DNA of 64,000 nucleotides. Source: Pyropia haitanensis. Lineage: Eukaryota > Rhodophyta > Bangiophyceae > Bangiales > Bangiaceae. Below the pieces are notes generated by a model. That model was not told the origin of the DNA and searched no databases. It saw only the letters and a list, made by a program, of their open reading frames with translations. Shown piece after piece: positions 10,901 to 21,565 of the stretch. The position numbers were made by a program, and so were the translations under genes. The stretch spans positions 2,108,001 through 2,172,000 of the forward strand of contig SDUX01000004.1 of the NCBI GenBank assembly GCA_008729055.1, written 5' to 3'. Numbering within the stretch: the first letter of the stretch is position 1; the number at the start of each line of letters is the position of its first letter.

Positions 10901-11449
10901 AGGCCGCGGCGGTGGCGGCGGCGACCGAGGCCGCGGCGGTGGCGGCGGCGACCGAGGCCGCGGCGGTGGCGGCAGGGGATGCGGCGTCAGCGGCTTGGAT
11001 GTTTGTAGCAGCGATCGCCGCGGTGGCAGTGGTTGCGACGTCGAGGTTGCTAGTATAGTGGAGATAGGTGGGAGGGTAGAGCAGGGCGAGCCCAGGTCCG
11101 CGGACGTGGGGAAAAAAACCCCAGTCGGCGGCACGTCCCCTGTCGTCGCAGCGCGCGGCAGGGCAGGCAATGCAGGGGAGAGAGGTGGGGGAAGAGAGAG
11201 CGGAGGAGAGCACCACAGCGCAGCCCCTACAGTTGCCCCCTGGTCAGGAGCATCAGCGAAAGGCTGGCTTGCCCCGCCATCCAAACCCGCTACAGAACCG
11301 CGCCATCCATGAGGTGAAACCATCGGTTGCGACAGCGGTGGCAGAGACCACGACATCAGACCGTCAGCGTCCTGGGACCCAGCAAGTGACGCAGCCTGTC
11401 CCCAGGGCCCCCGGCCTGCCTCATCCCCATTCACCTGCGACCAGGCCAT
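7907..11449 (-). CDS. Ulp1-like (C48) cysteine protease of the transposon
   Basis: The first ATG in the long open frame is at 11449, giving 1180 residues. The N-terminal third is proline-rich disorder with five copies of a nine-residue RPRSPPPPP unit. A central conserved part runs from about LLGLVEASPKWSNVFLVLEAG to FCPVPLLANRW. A Lys-rich, then Ala-rich charged linker follows. The C-terminal ~200 residues carry a Ulp1 fold with its catalytic set: His in NYHWIS (about residue 1051), Asp in MYDSM (about 1069), Gln in LQQDSHN and Cys in NCGVFAF (about 1125). Ulp1 enzymes cut SUMO or related modifiers. Mobile-element copies are thought to act on element or host proteins, but the substrate here is unknown. 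All catalytic residues are present and the frame is whole. It faces the transposase gene inside the same inverted repeats. Confidence 0.8.
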   Translation of the reverse strand: MAWSQVNGDEAGRGPWGQAASLAGSQDADGLMSWSLPPLSQPMVSPHGWRGSVAGLDGGASQPFADAPDQGATVGAALWCSPPLSLPPPLSPALPALPRAATTGDVPPTGVFFPTSADLGSPCSTLPPISTILATSTSQPLPPRRSLLQTSKPLTPHPLPPPPRPRSPPPPPRPRSPPPPPRPRSPPPPPRPRSPPPPPRPRSPPPPPLSPSQPLPPKTRSPPSPPPPRSPPPLPRSQPPPSRPPPSSTAAAQHGRALPTPAPKRTPRRSSPATAASATPASVTPAFVLKTKRPVRNEASSVAHTPAASQTAPAETPATKEAAQPPPATMEAARPSPATEGGAQLPPGRRGKFDAVSLALLQVMCGAARQLLGLVEASPKWSNVFLVLEAGDGSAASPFYGHIINCGHGTDAMKASESDELCDDWWAFRGGKQGRRRASQAASAVGRRNEDKSDVGSGGGAAVDAKDGDRKAASWTSGDGAEEGEDNHDGDDGIGDAVSPAAATYPEQQMLTRSAVKAMTGGVMGTKTLTEDALAAVLVSGGLESIKEVTYGDIEEIFLRAAKVLRARCDAKNAFSWARFCPVPLLANRWSTPMMRHIVDGSDFVPPNHRSSKGQGVDKKRLMVCVAVHLSPFYAKIFEEHFSACRASGRKKRKRSNDPFHGAEQQEGESIKKGKGAGKGRKGTKAETWTAAARARLVEMDAKNAARVAEEKAAAAKAAADSLAARSKAAANAAAAAASRTPLPAENPTNPQAAGGGLSGAMLPMAPAALCVLERTRGRARLHEVWTRQPVPLLPSSTVLTVVSLCGAELSAAARASVSVRVVLPRFLLKQGFDALTAASRAASPSQSDAASRTELAVRLTLGNHDPVLAFESTLLQMSSVLAFNDAIVSSRMFLSWMSGLEVGNDMLPAPLNFCSGKAMGVKTMAAAVRCTIAGRLLGDCVWALPPTPAPSFHRAFGGYSVNVQDMCDAGQRAFLTNALLDASLAELDGRCVTKSLPVAVLSCSQSASFTTVAGKEVSLERAVESILEVLSTWDASVDRFVMLFNIGNYHWISASVSLLSRSVVMYDSMVGTSSTKEFILSRLLLFARQAELRRRVVYKNAVLEDIPWRTEKEVNRPLQQDSHNCGVFAFAFVWCSIHGVNIASLNVVGDHLRLSLLYFILQCGVARAAQRGIGQDATG
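10836..10975 (-). repeat. 27-bp coding tandem repeat in the Ulp1 gene
   Basis: About five copies of a 27-bp unit encode RPRSPPPPP on the minus strand. The unit keeps frame, so copy-number change would alter only the length of the disordered linker. Confidence 0.85.
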
Positions 11450-12088
11450 CGTCAACCACCCGTGCACCCGCTCCGTCCCGAACTCAGCACACTGCGATCC
11501 CTCCCCCAGAAATCTCGTGCGTACTCGCCCCGGCCCGCGTCCGCCCGCCCCCTACCCCCGCAAGCCTGCGCCCCGCTTACGTACGCCCTGCCGCCAAACC
11601 CTACGACTAAAGAACGTGTAGCCACCGCGTAGCAGCCGCGCCCGCAACCGCCGTACGCACAGCGCCGAAATCGCGGGAAACAGCCGGCGGCGGAGCGCCG
11701 GTGCCCCCCACCACCGCGCTCGCCGCCCCGCCATATGCGCGCTCCGAGAGGGCACCATAGCGGCGCTAAGAGCCCCATCCGAGGTGGCGGGAAGAAGCGC
11801 CAGTGCCCGTAGCAAAAAAAGGCGCAAAGAAGCGCAATGCGCTCGGGACGCCAGGCGCACGCGGCCGACCCCGGACGCAGAGCGCTGGCCGCGCGAAAAA
11901 TGCGGATCGCTCGAGCTTTGTCCCGATGTACAGGTACACATGGCAAGTCGATGTACTGACGTAGCCCCTTATTGGAACATTAAGTAGACCACGTCTCGAG
12001 GGCGAAAGACACGCCGGCACGTGCCCGCGCGCCCCCCGACCTGTCGTGCTCAAGGTGTGTCGCGAGACCCCGACGGGCCCTGCATTGC
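11450..12088. other. Upstream region of the Ulp1 gene
   Basis: Likely promoter and leader of the Ulp1 gene up to repeat B'. It contains an A run at 11814-11821 and an AT-richer stretch at 11960-11990. No gene is seen. Confidence 0.4.
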
Positions 12089-12170
12089 TCCTCTGAGGGG
12101 GGCCAGGCCAAACTGTCGGTGTGCCTCCAGGCCTTGGAAACAGCGTCGGGGTTTGGTGTGTTTATCTGTG
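12089..12170 (-). repeat. Inner inverted repeat B', right copy
   Basis: Reverse-complement partner of 1542-1624, with the exact 21-bp core at 12136-12156 and roughly three quarters identity elsewhere by eye. Confidence 0.7.
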
Positions 12171-14253
12171 CTCTTGGGGGGGGGGGAGGGGGGTGCGTCT
12201 GGGGGGGTTCTGGGGGGGGGGGGGGGGGGGATTTACGGGGCAGAAATGGGGGGGGGATTTACTGGGCGCCCGCTTGGGGGGGATACTTATAGCGCGTTTC
12301 CACGGGGGCTCGGGGGGCCCATGGGGGGCTCATGAAATGTTACGCGCCCAGCGTGAGCAGGGTGGCCCTCACGCCGTCCCTGCGAGTCGACCTGGGGGGG
12401 GGGCTCGTGTTTGTCTAGGGGAGCATGCGAACGTTACACCTCCAGACCTCATCACAGCTGAACAGCTGCCAGATGTGGCGCCCAATATGTGTTGCTCTGT
12501 TTCTGACGAAGAGGCCCAGGGACACGTGACGACTGTGGCGGTGGCCACTGTCCTCTGCAAAAGCAGAGGGGGTAGGGGGGGGGGAGGCAGGAATCCGCAT
12601 CTATCCTCAACCTGTGAAATTTCACATGGTAGGGGTGGGGGAGGGGGGGGGGGGGATGGAGTGGCCTCACAGGCTCCCACGTGGTTCCGTGGGACCCGCC
12701 ACGTTGTCGCTCTGCGGCGGCGATATTTGCGAGCGCACCATGGACGGGCTACTTGGCATGCAGCTGTCCTCCAGGGATACGGTGTGCATCCAGACTCTGA
12801 GTTGCGGGCTGCACACATGCGGCTGCCCGTCTTGGTGTGGCACGGGGGTACGTACGAACGGCGGGGCAGCTGCGTCGGGCCGCGGTGGCTGGGGGACAGC
12901 TTTGGCGTGCCATCCCGCCTGGGGGGGGGGTTGCTCCCTGCGGACGCGGCGCGACATTGCGCCGCGGGGGGGTGCACGGCGCCCAACGGCCGGGGATGGG
13001 GCGCCGCGCGGGCGGGGGGAGGCGCGCCGCACAGGAGAGGATGATGCTCAGGGCAAGTTCGTTGGTGCTGTGGCCGCTCGCCATACTCCTCCCCCCGCTA
13101 CCCTCCGCCCCCCCCCCCTGGCTAACCCCCCCCCCCCCACCCCCCGCCCTAAACTGCCTCTTCCCCGCTCGCGCGGAGCCATGCATCCCCCCCAGATGGG
13201 GAGGCACTCCCCACGACCCCCCCCTGCCAGGCGCCAGCCCGGCCGCCGCCACCCCCAACGCACTCTCCACTCTTCGCAGCCGGCTGCCGCCCACGCCGCG
13301 CCCGGCCAACCTCGCCACCCCCGGCGCCAACGCAGACTGCTCCCTCTTCCCTCGGCTGCACCAGGTGCAACCGGCCCGCCGCCGACTGTCGTCTGCCGCC
13401 GCCAGCTGTCCCCATGGCCCCCACAGCCGCCGCCTGCATCCGCACTCCCCCCGCCGTCGCTCCATGCCGCCCCCGCCGGCTGCCGGCTGTCCCGGCCAGC
13501 TGCCCCCGCCGTCGCGGCGGCCGCCGCCGCCCACTGTCGCTGCTGCCCCCGCCGCCGCCGCCGCCCCCTCCCGCCGCTGCACCCGTGGCGGCAGCGGCCG
13601 TCGCCGCCCGCCACCGCAGCGCCCGCGGCCGCGGCCGCCGTAGTCATTGCGGCGGCCGCGACGGCCGCCGCCACCGTTTTCTACCGCCGCTGCCTCCGCC
13701 ACGGCGACGGCTGCCGCCGCCCGTCACGGCTGCCCCTCCCTGCCGACGCTACCATCGTGGGAGAGGCGGCGGCCGCCGCCGCCGCCCTCCACCGCCACTG
13801 CCCCTGTCGGTCAGGGGGGCCTGGCGCCCCTGCCGCGCTCTGCAGCTTCCCCCCCGGACGCCGCCGCGGCCGGCGGCCGCCGCCGCCGTGGTCAGCCGCC
13901 GCCTCTGACGCTGGTTGTGGCGGCCCGGCGCTGCCGCTGCGGGCTGCCGTCCTCCCCCCCCCGGCCTCCGCCGCGGCCGACTGCCACCGCCACCGCGGGC
14001 TGCCCTCTCTTTCCGTGGCCTCTGCCGCGGCTGGCTGCCGCCGCCGGTTGGGGCGACCGGCTGCGGCCGTCGCGTGCTACCGCACCCCCCTCATGCCGTT
14101 GCGGACTGCCGTCCCCCCCCCCCGTCTGCGCCGCGGCCGGCTGCCGCCGGCGCCACGGGCTGCCGCCCCCCTCCGTCACCTCGCGGCGAAGGGTTGGACG
14201 ACAGGGCCAGACGACGATGGTGGGGGGGAAGGGGGAGCGAACGGCAAGTCAAC
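12171..14253. repeat. C-rich low-complexity tract left of the foldback
   Basis: Long G runs around 12180-12270 are followed by a degenerate minisatellite of CTGCCGCC-like units (13000-14200). Open frames here are Pro/Arg/Ala repeats in every phase and are not genes. The tract is roughly complementary in composition and unit to 16809-19030, so it may be a decayed extension of the foldback arms. Confidence 0.6.
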
Positions 14254-16808
14254 TGGTGACCAGCAACCCAGGTTGAACGAGGAGGTATTTGTGAGTAAAA
14301 TGTGCAATAGCGATTATTCAACTGAGAACAATACGTATATCCGCGACTTGGCTCACATCTCGTTGCATATCTAGGGAATAAAATGCGCCATTCGTCTCAT
14401 GTGATAGGCTGTCACACGATCTCAGCCGTGCAACCTGAGGAGTGCATCCCGAATTCATCATTGCTGGAAAGACGATTACAATACTTGACTTGGCGAGTAA
14501 CCTGGTCAGCGACTCGCGCGACTGCTGGGACACAAGCGGCTGAAGCGCCGGCGTCCGACGCCGCCCTCCACCCCGCCCTGTCGCCCGCTTCACCATTCCC
14601 CGGCCACCCAGCAGGCCGGGTGGATACACAAGCCTTTTTTACTTGTTCTATTCAGTTTTGAGTGCGCGCCTACAGGCGTCTGCTAGAGCAGAACCCCCAA
14701 CGACCCCATAGACAGACACAATGCGTGCACCATCCCTCCTGGGCTCCGCAGCTCAGGGGCGCCTGTGACGGTGAAAAAACGGCTCGCTATGACATTTTAA
14801 TCATCCCTGACGGTCTATGCCCCAGAAGAACGCAACCGGTTGTGCAGACAGCGCGAGAAAGAGCCCCCAGTCTGCTTTATTTTCCTCAGTTGCCAAGTAT
14901 AGGCCGGGGTACACAGTGGCATGAGAGCCCCACGGCGGGAAGAGATAGTCGATTCTGGGTAATATGATCATTATGAATCTATTGGTGCTCACATCCAGCG
15001 TCGTGCACCCGTACAGCCGACAGGAACAGCCACAGACTGGGTGGGTGAAGCGTTATAATCGACTCCTCCGAGCGATTGTGACCGTTATGGGTCTGCTTTT
15101 TTTAGTGAACCCTGAATCCAAAGGTACCTGGTGGCTATGGTGCCGTAATAATGCAAAGAAAGCACACTGGAGCCCGCACATTGGCGACTAACTGACTGCA
15201 GATGGGGTGGTGGGCACTGTGACGCAGCTGGACGCGCCCACAGTGATGATAAGTGTGAAAAAAGCAGTGAAGGTAACTGGCTACACTGTCTAGATCTGAC
15301 AGATGTAGGTTTTAGTGCATGAGAGCACTGTGGGGCATTGGACGGCCAGTCGAGGCGACCTGCCCAGAATGGCCACTTTGGGGGTCTGTATGACCCACTT
15401 CCCGACGTTTGCGAAAGCTTCTGAGCACATGACCGTGCTCAGTGACATCGATTTAGTCGATTGAGCATGCTTCAGAAAAGTTGGTGAAGTGGTCCCTGAC
15501 TCGTGTTGCACGTGGTGAAGTGCCCTGTGCACACTTCGGTGCAATGCATCACACGCCGCCACACCGCGTTTCAGAAAGTGAAGCAAAATTTTCTCAAGCT
15601 GTTCCCATCAGACTAAGTCGATGACGCTGAGCACGAGTATGTGCTCAGAAAGTGTCGCAAACGTCGGGAAGCGGGTCATATGGGCCCCTAAAGTGTCCAT
15701 TCTGGACACGTAGTCGCGACAGGCCGTCCAACGCCCCACAGTGCTCTCATCCTTCAAAAACTACATCTATCAGATCTAGAAAGTGTATTCAGCTACCTCC
15801 ACAGCTGTTCGCACTCTCAACGGCGCTGTGGGCGCATCCAGCTGCGCCACAGTGCATACCACCGTATCAGCAGTCAGTCAGTCACCAATGAGTGAACCGC
15901 AGAGTGCTTTCTTTGCATTTTTACGGCACGATGGCGTACAGGTACGTCTGCCCTCAGCGTTCACTAAAAAAAGCAAACCCATTATGCTCACAATCGCTCG
16001 GAGCGGGTGCCTATTGCGCTTCTGCCACCCCGCCTCTCGACAGTCCTGTCGGCCGTACGGGTGCACGACGCCGGATGTGTGCACCAATAGATTCAGCGTG
16101 ATCCTATTACCCAGATATGACTACCTCTTCCCACGGTGGGGCTCTCATCCACTCTATATCCAGGCCCATACTGCACAGCGGATGACAAAGAAGCTGACGG
16201 GAGGCACTTTCTTGCACTGTCTGAACAAACGATTGCGTTCTGCAGGATTACAAATGTCAAAATGTCCAAAGAGCCATAGCGAACAGTCTTTCACCGTCAC
16301 AGACGCCGCTGAGCTACGGAACCCAGGGGGAATGGTGAGGACATGGCGCCCCTCCATGTGGTCGTTCGGGGCTGTGCTCTCCCAGATGTCGGCAGACCCG
16401 CACTCAAGACTGGATAGAGCAAGTAAATAAGGCTTGTGTATCCACCTGGCCTGCTACGTGGCCAGAAAATGGTGAAGCGGGCGACCAGGCGGGGTGGAAG
16501 GAGGCGTCGGGCGCCGGCGCTTCAGCAGTTGAGAGTACCACTGTTGGAAGAACACCCATCCTGGTCAACGACTTGCAACTGGCAACTCCCATGTCCAGCA
16601 AGAGTAAGTGTAGTATTGATTGTTCCAGATTCGCAGTTCAAATCGTGTGACAGCCTATCAGAACAGACGTACGTGACACTTGATTCGCCAAATAGGCCTA
16701 GAGATGTGTGTCAAGTCTGAAGTGTGTGTACTTTTGTTTTCACATCGAACAATCGCGGTGTGTAAGTTTTTCAAAATCCCTCTGCGTTCAAGCAGCGTGG
16801 CTGGTCAC
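14254..16808. mobile_element. 2.55-kb foldback (imperfect inverted duplication)
   Basis: The left arm (14254 to about 15500) pairs with the right arm (about 15590 to 16808). Matching landmarks are tggtgaccagc at 14254 with its complement near 16800; ggtggatacacaagcc near 14620 with its complement near 16440; a T-rich block near 15095 with its A-rich complement near 15967; and gagagcactgtgggg near 15320 with its complement near 15740. Arms are about 75-85 percent alike by eye, with small gaps. Base composition is near 50 percent GC, in sharp contrast to the >75 percent GC flanks. No coding capacity is seen. It could be a foldback transposon or an inverted duplication. Confidence 0.8.
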
Positions 16809-18851
16809 CCCTGCCCCCGCAAGGCAGCGGCCGCTGCCGCCACGGGGGCAGCGGCGGCAGAGGGCGGCGGCAGCCATTGCCGCCGCGGCGAGGGCGGGGG
16901 CGGCGGCGCCAGCCGCCACTACGGCGGCGGGGGCCGCGGCAGCGGCGATGGCGAGCGGTGGCGGCAGAGGCAGCTGACAAAGAAAGCACGCGATTGACGG
17001 CAACAGGCAGGCGGCGGCAGCCCGCTGGCGACGGCAGCCCACTGGCGGCGGCCGGCAGCAACGGCGGCGGCGCCAGCGGCAGCCGGGCGGCAGCAACCCG
17101 GTGGGGGCGGCGGCGGTGGGGGCGGCGGCCAGGGGGGCAGCCCGGGCGGCAGGCGGCCGGCGGCCGGCAGCAACGGCGGCGGCGGCAGCGGCAGCCGGGG
17201 CGGCAGCAGCCCGCAGCGGCGGGAGCGGAGGTCGCGGCGGCGGCGGCGGGCGGCCGCGGGAGCGGCGGCGGCGGTGGTGGCGGCCGTGGCGGCGGGAGGC
17301 GGCGGCGGCGGCGGCCGCGGCGGCGGCGGCGGCCGCCCGCCGCGGCGGCCACGGCCCCCGGCCGCGGCAGCCGCGGCGGCCACGGCGGCAGCGGTGGCGG
17401 GCGGCGGCGGGGGCGGCGAGGGCCGCGGCTGAGGCGGCGGCGGCGGTGGCGGCGGGCGGCCGCGGCCGCCCGCCGCGGCAGCCGCGGCGGCGGCTGCGGC
17501 GGCGGGGGCAGCGGGCGGCGGGCTACCGCGGGGGCTGCGGCGGCGGTGGCGGCGGCGGCGGCGGCTGCGGGCGGCGGGCGGCGGGCGGCGGGCGGCCGCG
17601 GGGGCGGCGGGGGCGGTGGTGGGCGGCGGCGGGGGCGGCGAGGGCAGCGGCGGGGGCGGCGGCGGCGTGGGCGGCGGGCGGCGGGCGGCGAGGGCGGCGG
17701 GCGGCGGGCGGCCGCGGGGGCGGCGGGGGCGGTGGTGGGCGGCGGCGGGGGCGGCGAGGGCCGCGGCGGGGGCGGCGGCGGCGAGGGCGGCGGGCGGCGG
17801 GCGGCGGGCGGCCGCGGGGGCTGCGGCGGCGGTGGCGGCGGCCATGGCGGCGCGCGGCGGCGGCGGCGGCGGCGGGCGGCGGGTGGCGGGCGGCCGCGGT
17901 AGTCGCGGCGGCCACGGCGGCGGCGGTGGCGGCGGGCGGCCGCGGCCGCCCGCCGCGGCAGCCGCGGCGGCCGCGGCGGCGTCGGTGGCGGGTGGCGGCG
18001 GGGGCGGCGAGCGCCGCGGCGGGAGCGGCGGCGGCGAGGGCGGCGGGCGGCGGGCGGCGGGCGGCCGCGGGGGCTGCGGCGGCGGTGGCGGCGGCCATGG
18101 CGGCGCGCGGCGGCGGCGACGGCGGCGGGCGGCGGGCGGCGGGCGGCCGCGGTAGCCGCGGCCGCCACGGCGGCGGCGGTGGCGGCGGGCGGCCGCGGCC
18201 GCCCGCCGCGGCAGTCCCGGCGGCGGCGGCGGCGGCGGCGGCGGCCGGCGGCGGGGGGCGGGAGGCCGCGGGGGCGGCGGCGGCGGTGGCGGCGGCCGTT
18301 GCGGCGGGTGGCGGCGGCGTCGGCGGCGAGGGCGGCGGGCGGCCGCGGCCGCCCGCCGCGGCAGCCGCGGCGGCGGCGGCGGCGGCGGCGGCGGCCGGCG
18401 GCGGGGGGCGGGAGGCCGCGGGGGCGGCGGCGGCGGTGGCGGCGGCCGTTGCGGCGGGTGGCGGCGGCGTCGGCGGCGAGGGCGGCGGGCGGCCGCGGCC
18501 GCCCGCCGCGGCAGCCGCGGCGGCGGCGGTTGCGGGCGGCTGCGGCCGCCCGCCGCGGCAGCCGCGTCGGTTGCGGCGGCGGCGGTGGCGGGCGGCGGCG
18601 GCGGCGGCGGCGGGCGACGGGCGGCGGGCGGCGGGCGGCGGGCGGCGGGCGGCGGGCGGCCGCGGGGGCGGCGGCGGCGGTGGCGGCGGCCATGGCGGCG
18701 GGCGGCGGCGGCGGCGGCGGCGGGCCACGGGCGGCGGGCGGCGGGCGGCGGGCGGCGGGCGGCGGGCGGCCGCGGGGGCGGCGGCGGCAGCCGCGGCGGC
18801 GGTGGCTGCGGCGGTGGCGGCGGGAGGCCGCGGCCGCTCGCCGCGGCAGCC

Positions 18852-18891
<40 letters not shown>

Positions 18892-19030
18892 GCGGCGGCG
18901 GGCGGCGGCGGCGGGCGGCGGGGGGCGGGCGGCCACGGGGGCGGCGGTGGCGGGTGGCGGCGGCAGTGGCGGGGGCGGGGACCGCGGCAGCCGGCGGCTG
19001 CCGGCGGGGGTGGTGGCGGGTACGCCACCA
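16809..19030. repeat. GGC-rich low-complexity tract right of the foldback
   Basis: About 2.2 kb made almost only of GGC-like triplets with higher-order repeats. One is an exact-looking 150-bp tandem duplication starting at 18241 and 18391; another is a ~250-bp period (near 17829 and 18079). Frames of up to 775 codons on both strands are Gly/Arg/Ala or Pro/Arg/Ala and are not genes. Strong G strand bias means high G-quadruplex potential on the plus strand. Confidence 0.8.
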
Positions 19031-19455
19031 GGCGCGCGGGCGGCGGGGCCCCCACCAGGCAGCGGTAGCGCGCGCTGGTGCGACGCTGTGGCATCCACCC
19101 TGTCACACCTCCCTCATCACATGTCCGTGTGAAGCGCCGCATGTGTGACAAGCGCGTGCACATCCGCAATTTTGGGTACAACATCGCAGATGTGTGATGC
19201 ACCAGCGGGGGGGAGCGTAACGAGCTCCAGCGTTACAGGGGGAGCTCCCCCGTCGGTTGCTCCCAGTACTGGACAAATGCACTCCGCTATGGAGTTGGAA
19301 CCAGGGATGTACTCGTTTCTGTAGAGATCGAGGTGGATCTGGGGAGCTGGAGGAGATCGTCGGCACCCCTCCAGGCACGCTGGAATGGGCTGTCGGGAAT
19401 GTATTGGGTGTAACTAGTTTCTAAGTAGACCCCCTCTCACAGTGTGGGGGACAGC
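19031..19455. other. Unique sequence right of the GGC tract
   Basis: Ordinary composition returns here. No coding frame or RNA is recognised. Sequence near 19420 (aagtagacc) resembles 11990, a weak hint of related ends. Confidence 0.4.
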
Positions 19456-19503
19456 ACCCACAACGGTTTAGTAGCCCACCTACACGACGGATCCGTTGTG
19501 GGT
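19456..19503 (-). repeat. Outer inverted repeat A', right copy
   Basis: Reverse complement of 1471-1518 with one difference by eye, including the palindromic ends. It marks the probable far end of the transposon once a 7.3-kb insertion between B' and A' is discounted. Confidence 0.75.
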
Positions 19504-20007
19504 CCAGATTCTTTGACGTACTACATGCGCGCACGAATCTGGAGGGCGGAGCGGACCGCTGTATCCCCATTGGCAACAAGTCCACCACGGACACCATTGG
19601 GATCTTGGTTCACGCGGGCGCACGGACGGATCCATTGCACTGGCTCCCCTCCACCCCCCCGAGCGAGCGGTGCAGCGCACGACCGCTGCGGCGTGCACGC
19701 AACCGCGCACCGCCTCGGTCATCACGGCCACGCTGCCCCGCCCGCGGCCGCCGCCGCCGCCGCCGCCGCCGCCGCGGTGCGCGCCGCGCGGCGGCGGCAG
19801 CGGCGGCGGCCGTCACACCCCCTGGGGCGCCCCCCAGAGCCGTCGCCGCCGGCGCGTGCGTCCCGCGCCGTGACACGGCGGGGCGACTCCCCCCCCCCCC
19901 CCCCCCGCCGCGCGTCCCCGCTGGGCGCCCGCCTCGCCGGGGCGTACCTGCCGAGCTCGCCCCTCCCCCCGTCGCCGGCGTGCACCCCCACCCACCCCCG
20001 CCGCCCC

Positions 20008-20318
20008 ATGCCCGCCGCCGCCGCTGCTGCCGCCGCCGCCGCCGCCGCCGCCGTCGCCGCTGCCAGCCGGCCGGCCGGCCACGGCGTGGCGGCGGCCACG
20101 CCGCCGCCGCCGTCGCCGCCGCCGCCGCCGCCGCCACCACCACCACCACCGCCGCCGCCCCCCCTGGCCGACGGCGGCGACGGCGGCGGCCGCCGTGGCG
20201 GCGGCGGCGGGCCGCCCGTGGCGGCGGCGCCCGCCGGGCGTCCCCTCCCCCCGCGCGGCGGCGGGGCTTCCGCCGCCGGCGCCCCCCCCCGTCGGTGGCG
20301 GCGGCGGCGGCGGCGGCG

Positions 20319-20350
<32 letters not shown>

Positions 20351-20411
20351 GGCGGCCGCCGCGCCCACCCCCACCCCCAGCGGCACCAACGGCTGCGCCC
20401 CGGCGGCGACG

Positions 20412-20445
<34 letters not shown>

Positions 20446-21534
20446 ACGCTGCCGCCACGGCGGCGGCAGACGCGGCGTTTGCCGCCCTCCGCGCGGACGT
20501 GGTGGCCCGGCTGGGCGGGTGGACGTACCTGGACGCCGCCGCCGCCGCGCCCTACGCGGCCGCCCACGTGCGGGCGGTCGCGGCGGCGCTCGTCGCGGGC
20601 GTCGCGGCCAACCCCCACTCGGCGGTGGCGGGTGCCGCCACCGACGCGGCGGACAGCGACGCCGACGACGCCGACGCCGACGGCGCCGTCGACGGGCGCG
20701 GCGGTGGGGATGGCGGCGGCGGTGGGGATGGCGGCGGCACCGCCGTCCGACGCCGGGGGGGACTCCCGCGGGCGCCGCCGTCGGCGCTGCCGCCCATGGA
20801 CGCGGTGCGGCGGCGGGTGCTGGCGTTTTTCGGCGCCACCCCCGCGACGCACGTGGTGGTGTGGACGGCGGGCGCGACGGCGGCGCTCAAGCTGGCCGCC
20901 GAGCGCCTGCCGTGGACGCCCGCCGACGCGGCGGTCATCCACCGGTCGTGTCACCACTCGGCGGCGGGGGTGGCGGCGTTTGCGGTGCGGGGGGGGGGGG
21001 CGTCGCGACCGTGGGGGGGGCGGACCTCGCCGCCGCGTGGGCGGCTGGGGGGGGGGGGGGGGGGCACGCCGCGCACCCCACCGCCGCCGCCGCCGTCGCC
21101 ACGGAACCCACCGCCGCCGCCGCCGCCGACGCCGCGCGGGACGCGGGGGGAGGCGGCGGCGGGGTGCACCCGTTTGTGCTCTTTGTGCTGCCGGCGGAAT
21201 GCAACCTCACCGGCACCGTCTATCCCGTCCAGGCGCTGTGTGCGGGCGCCAAGCGCGCGGGCGGGGTGCTGCCGCGGGACCACGGCGGCGGCGCCAGCCG
21301 CCGCCCGGCACGCCACGTGCTGACGCTGGTGGACGCGGCCAAGGCGGCGGCGACGCGGCCGGTGGACCTCGCCGCCGCCCCCGCCGCCGACGCGGTCGCC
21401 GTCTCGTTTTACAAGCTCTTTGGCTACCCGACCGGCCTCGGCGCGCTGCTGCTGTCGCGGCGCTCCCCCGCGGTGCGGGCGCTCCTCTACCCGCCGCCCC
21501 CGCCGCCGCCGCCGCCGCCGCCGCCGCTGCCGGC

Positions 21535-21565
<31 letters not shown>

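Larger units (their letters stand above)
1542..12170. mobile_element. KDZ-type DNA transposon with Ulp1 protease gene
   Basis: The inverted repeats B and B' enclose a KDZ-superfamily transposase (plus strand) and a convergent C48 Ulp1-like protease (minus strand), with a 1.6-kb spacer holding a possible third small gene. KDZ elements and C48 proteases are both known from eukaryotic mobile elements. That the two genes here form one element is inferred from the flanking repeats. The outer repeat pair A/A' would extend the element to about 1471-19503, with a later insertion near its right end. No target-site duplication could be fixed by eye. Confidence 0.6.

Noticed and set aside
12614..14374. 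586-codon plus-strand frame
   Set aside because: Pro/Arg/Ala repeats from a CTGCCGCC minisatellite; no domain and runs into the foldback.
16771..19098. Open frames of up to 775 codons on both strands in the GGC tract
   Set aside because: Pure Gly/Arg/Ala or Pro/Arg/Ala translation in every phase; an effect of stop-free GC triplets, not a gene.
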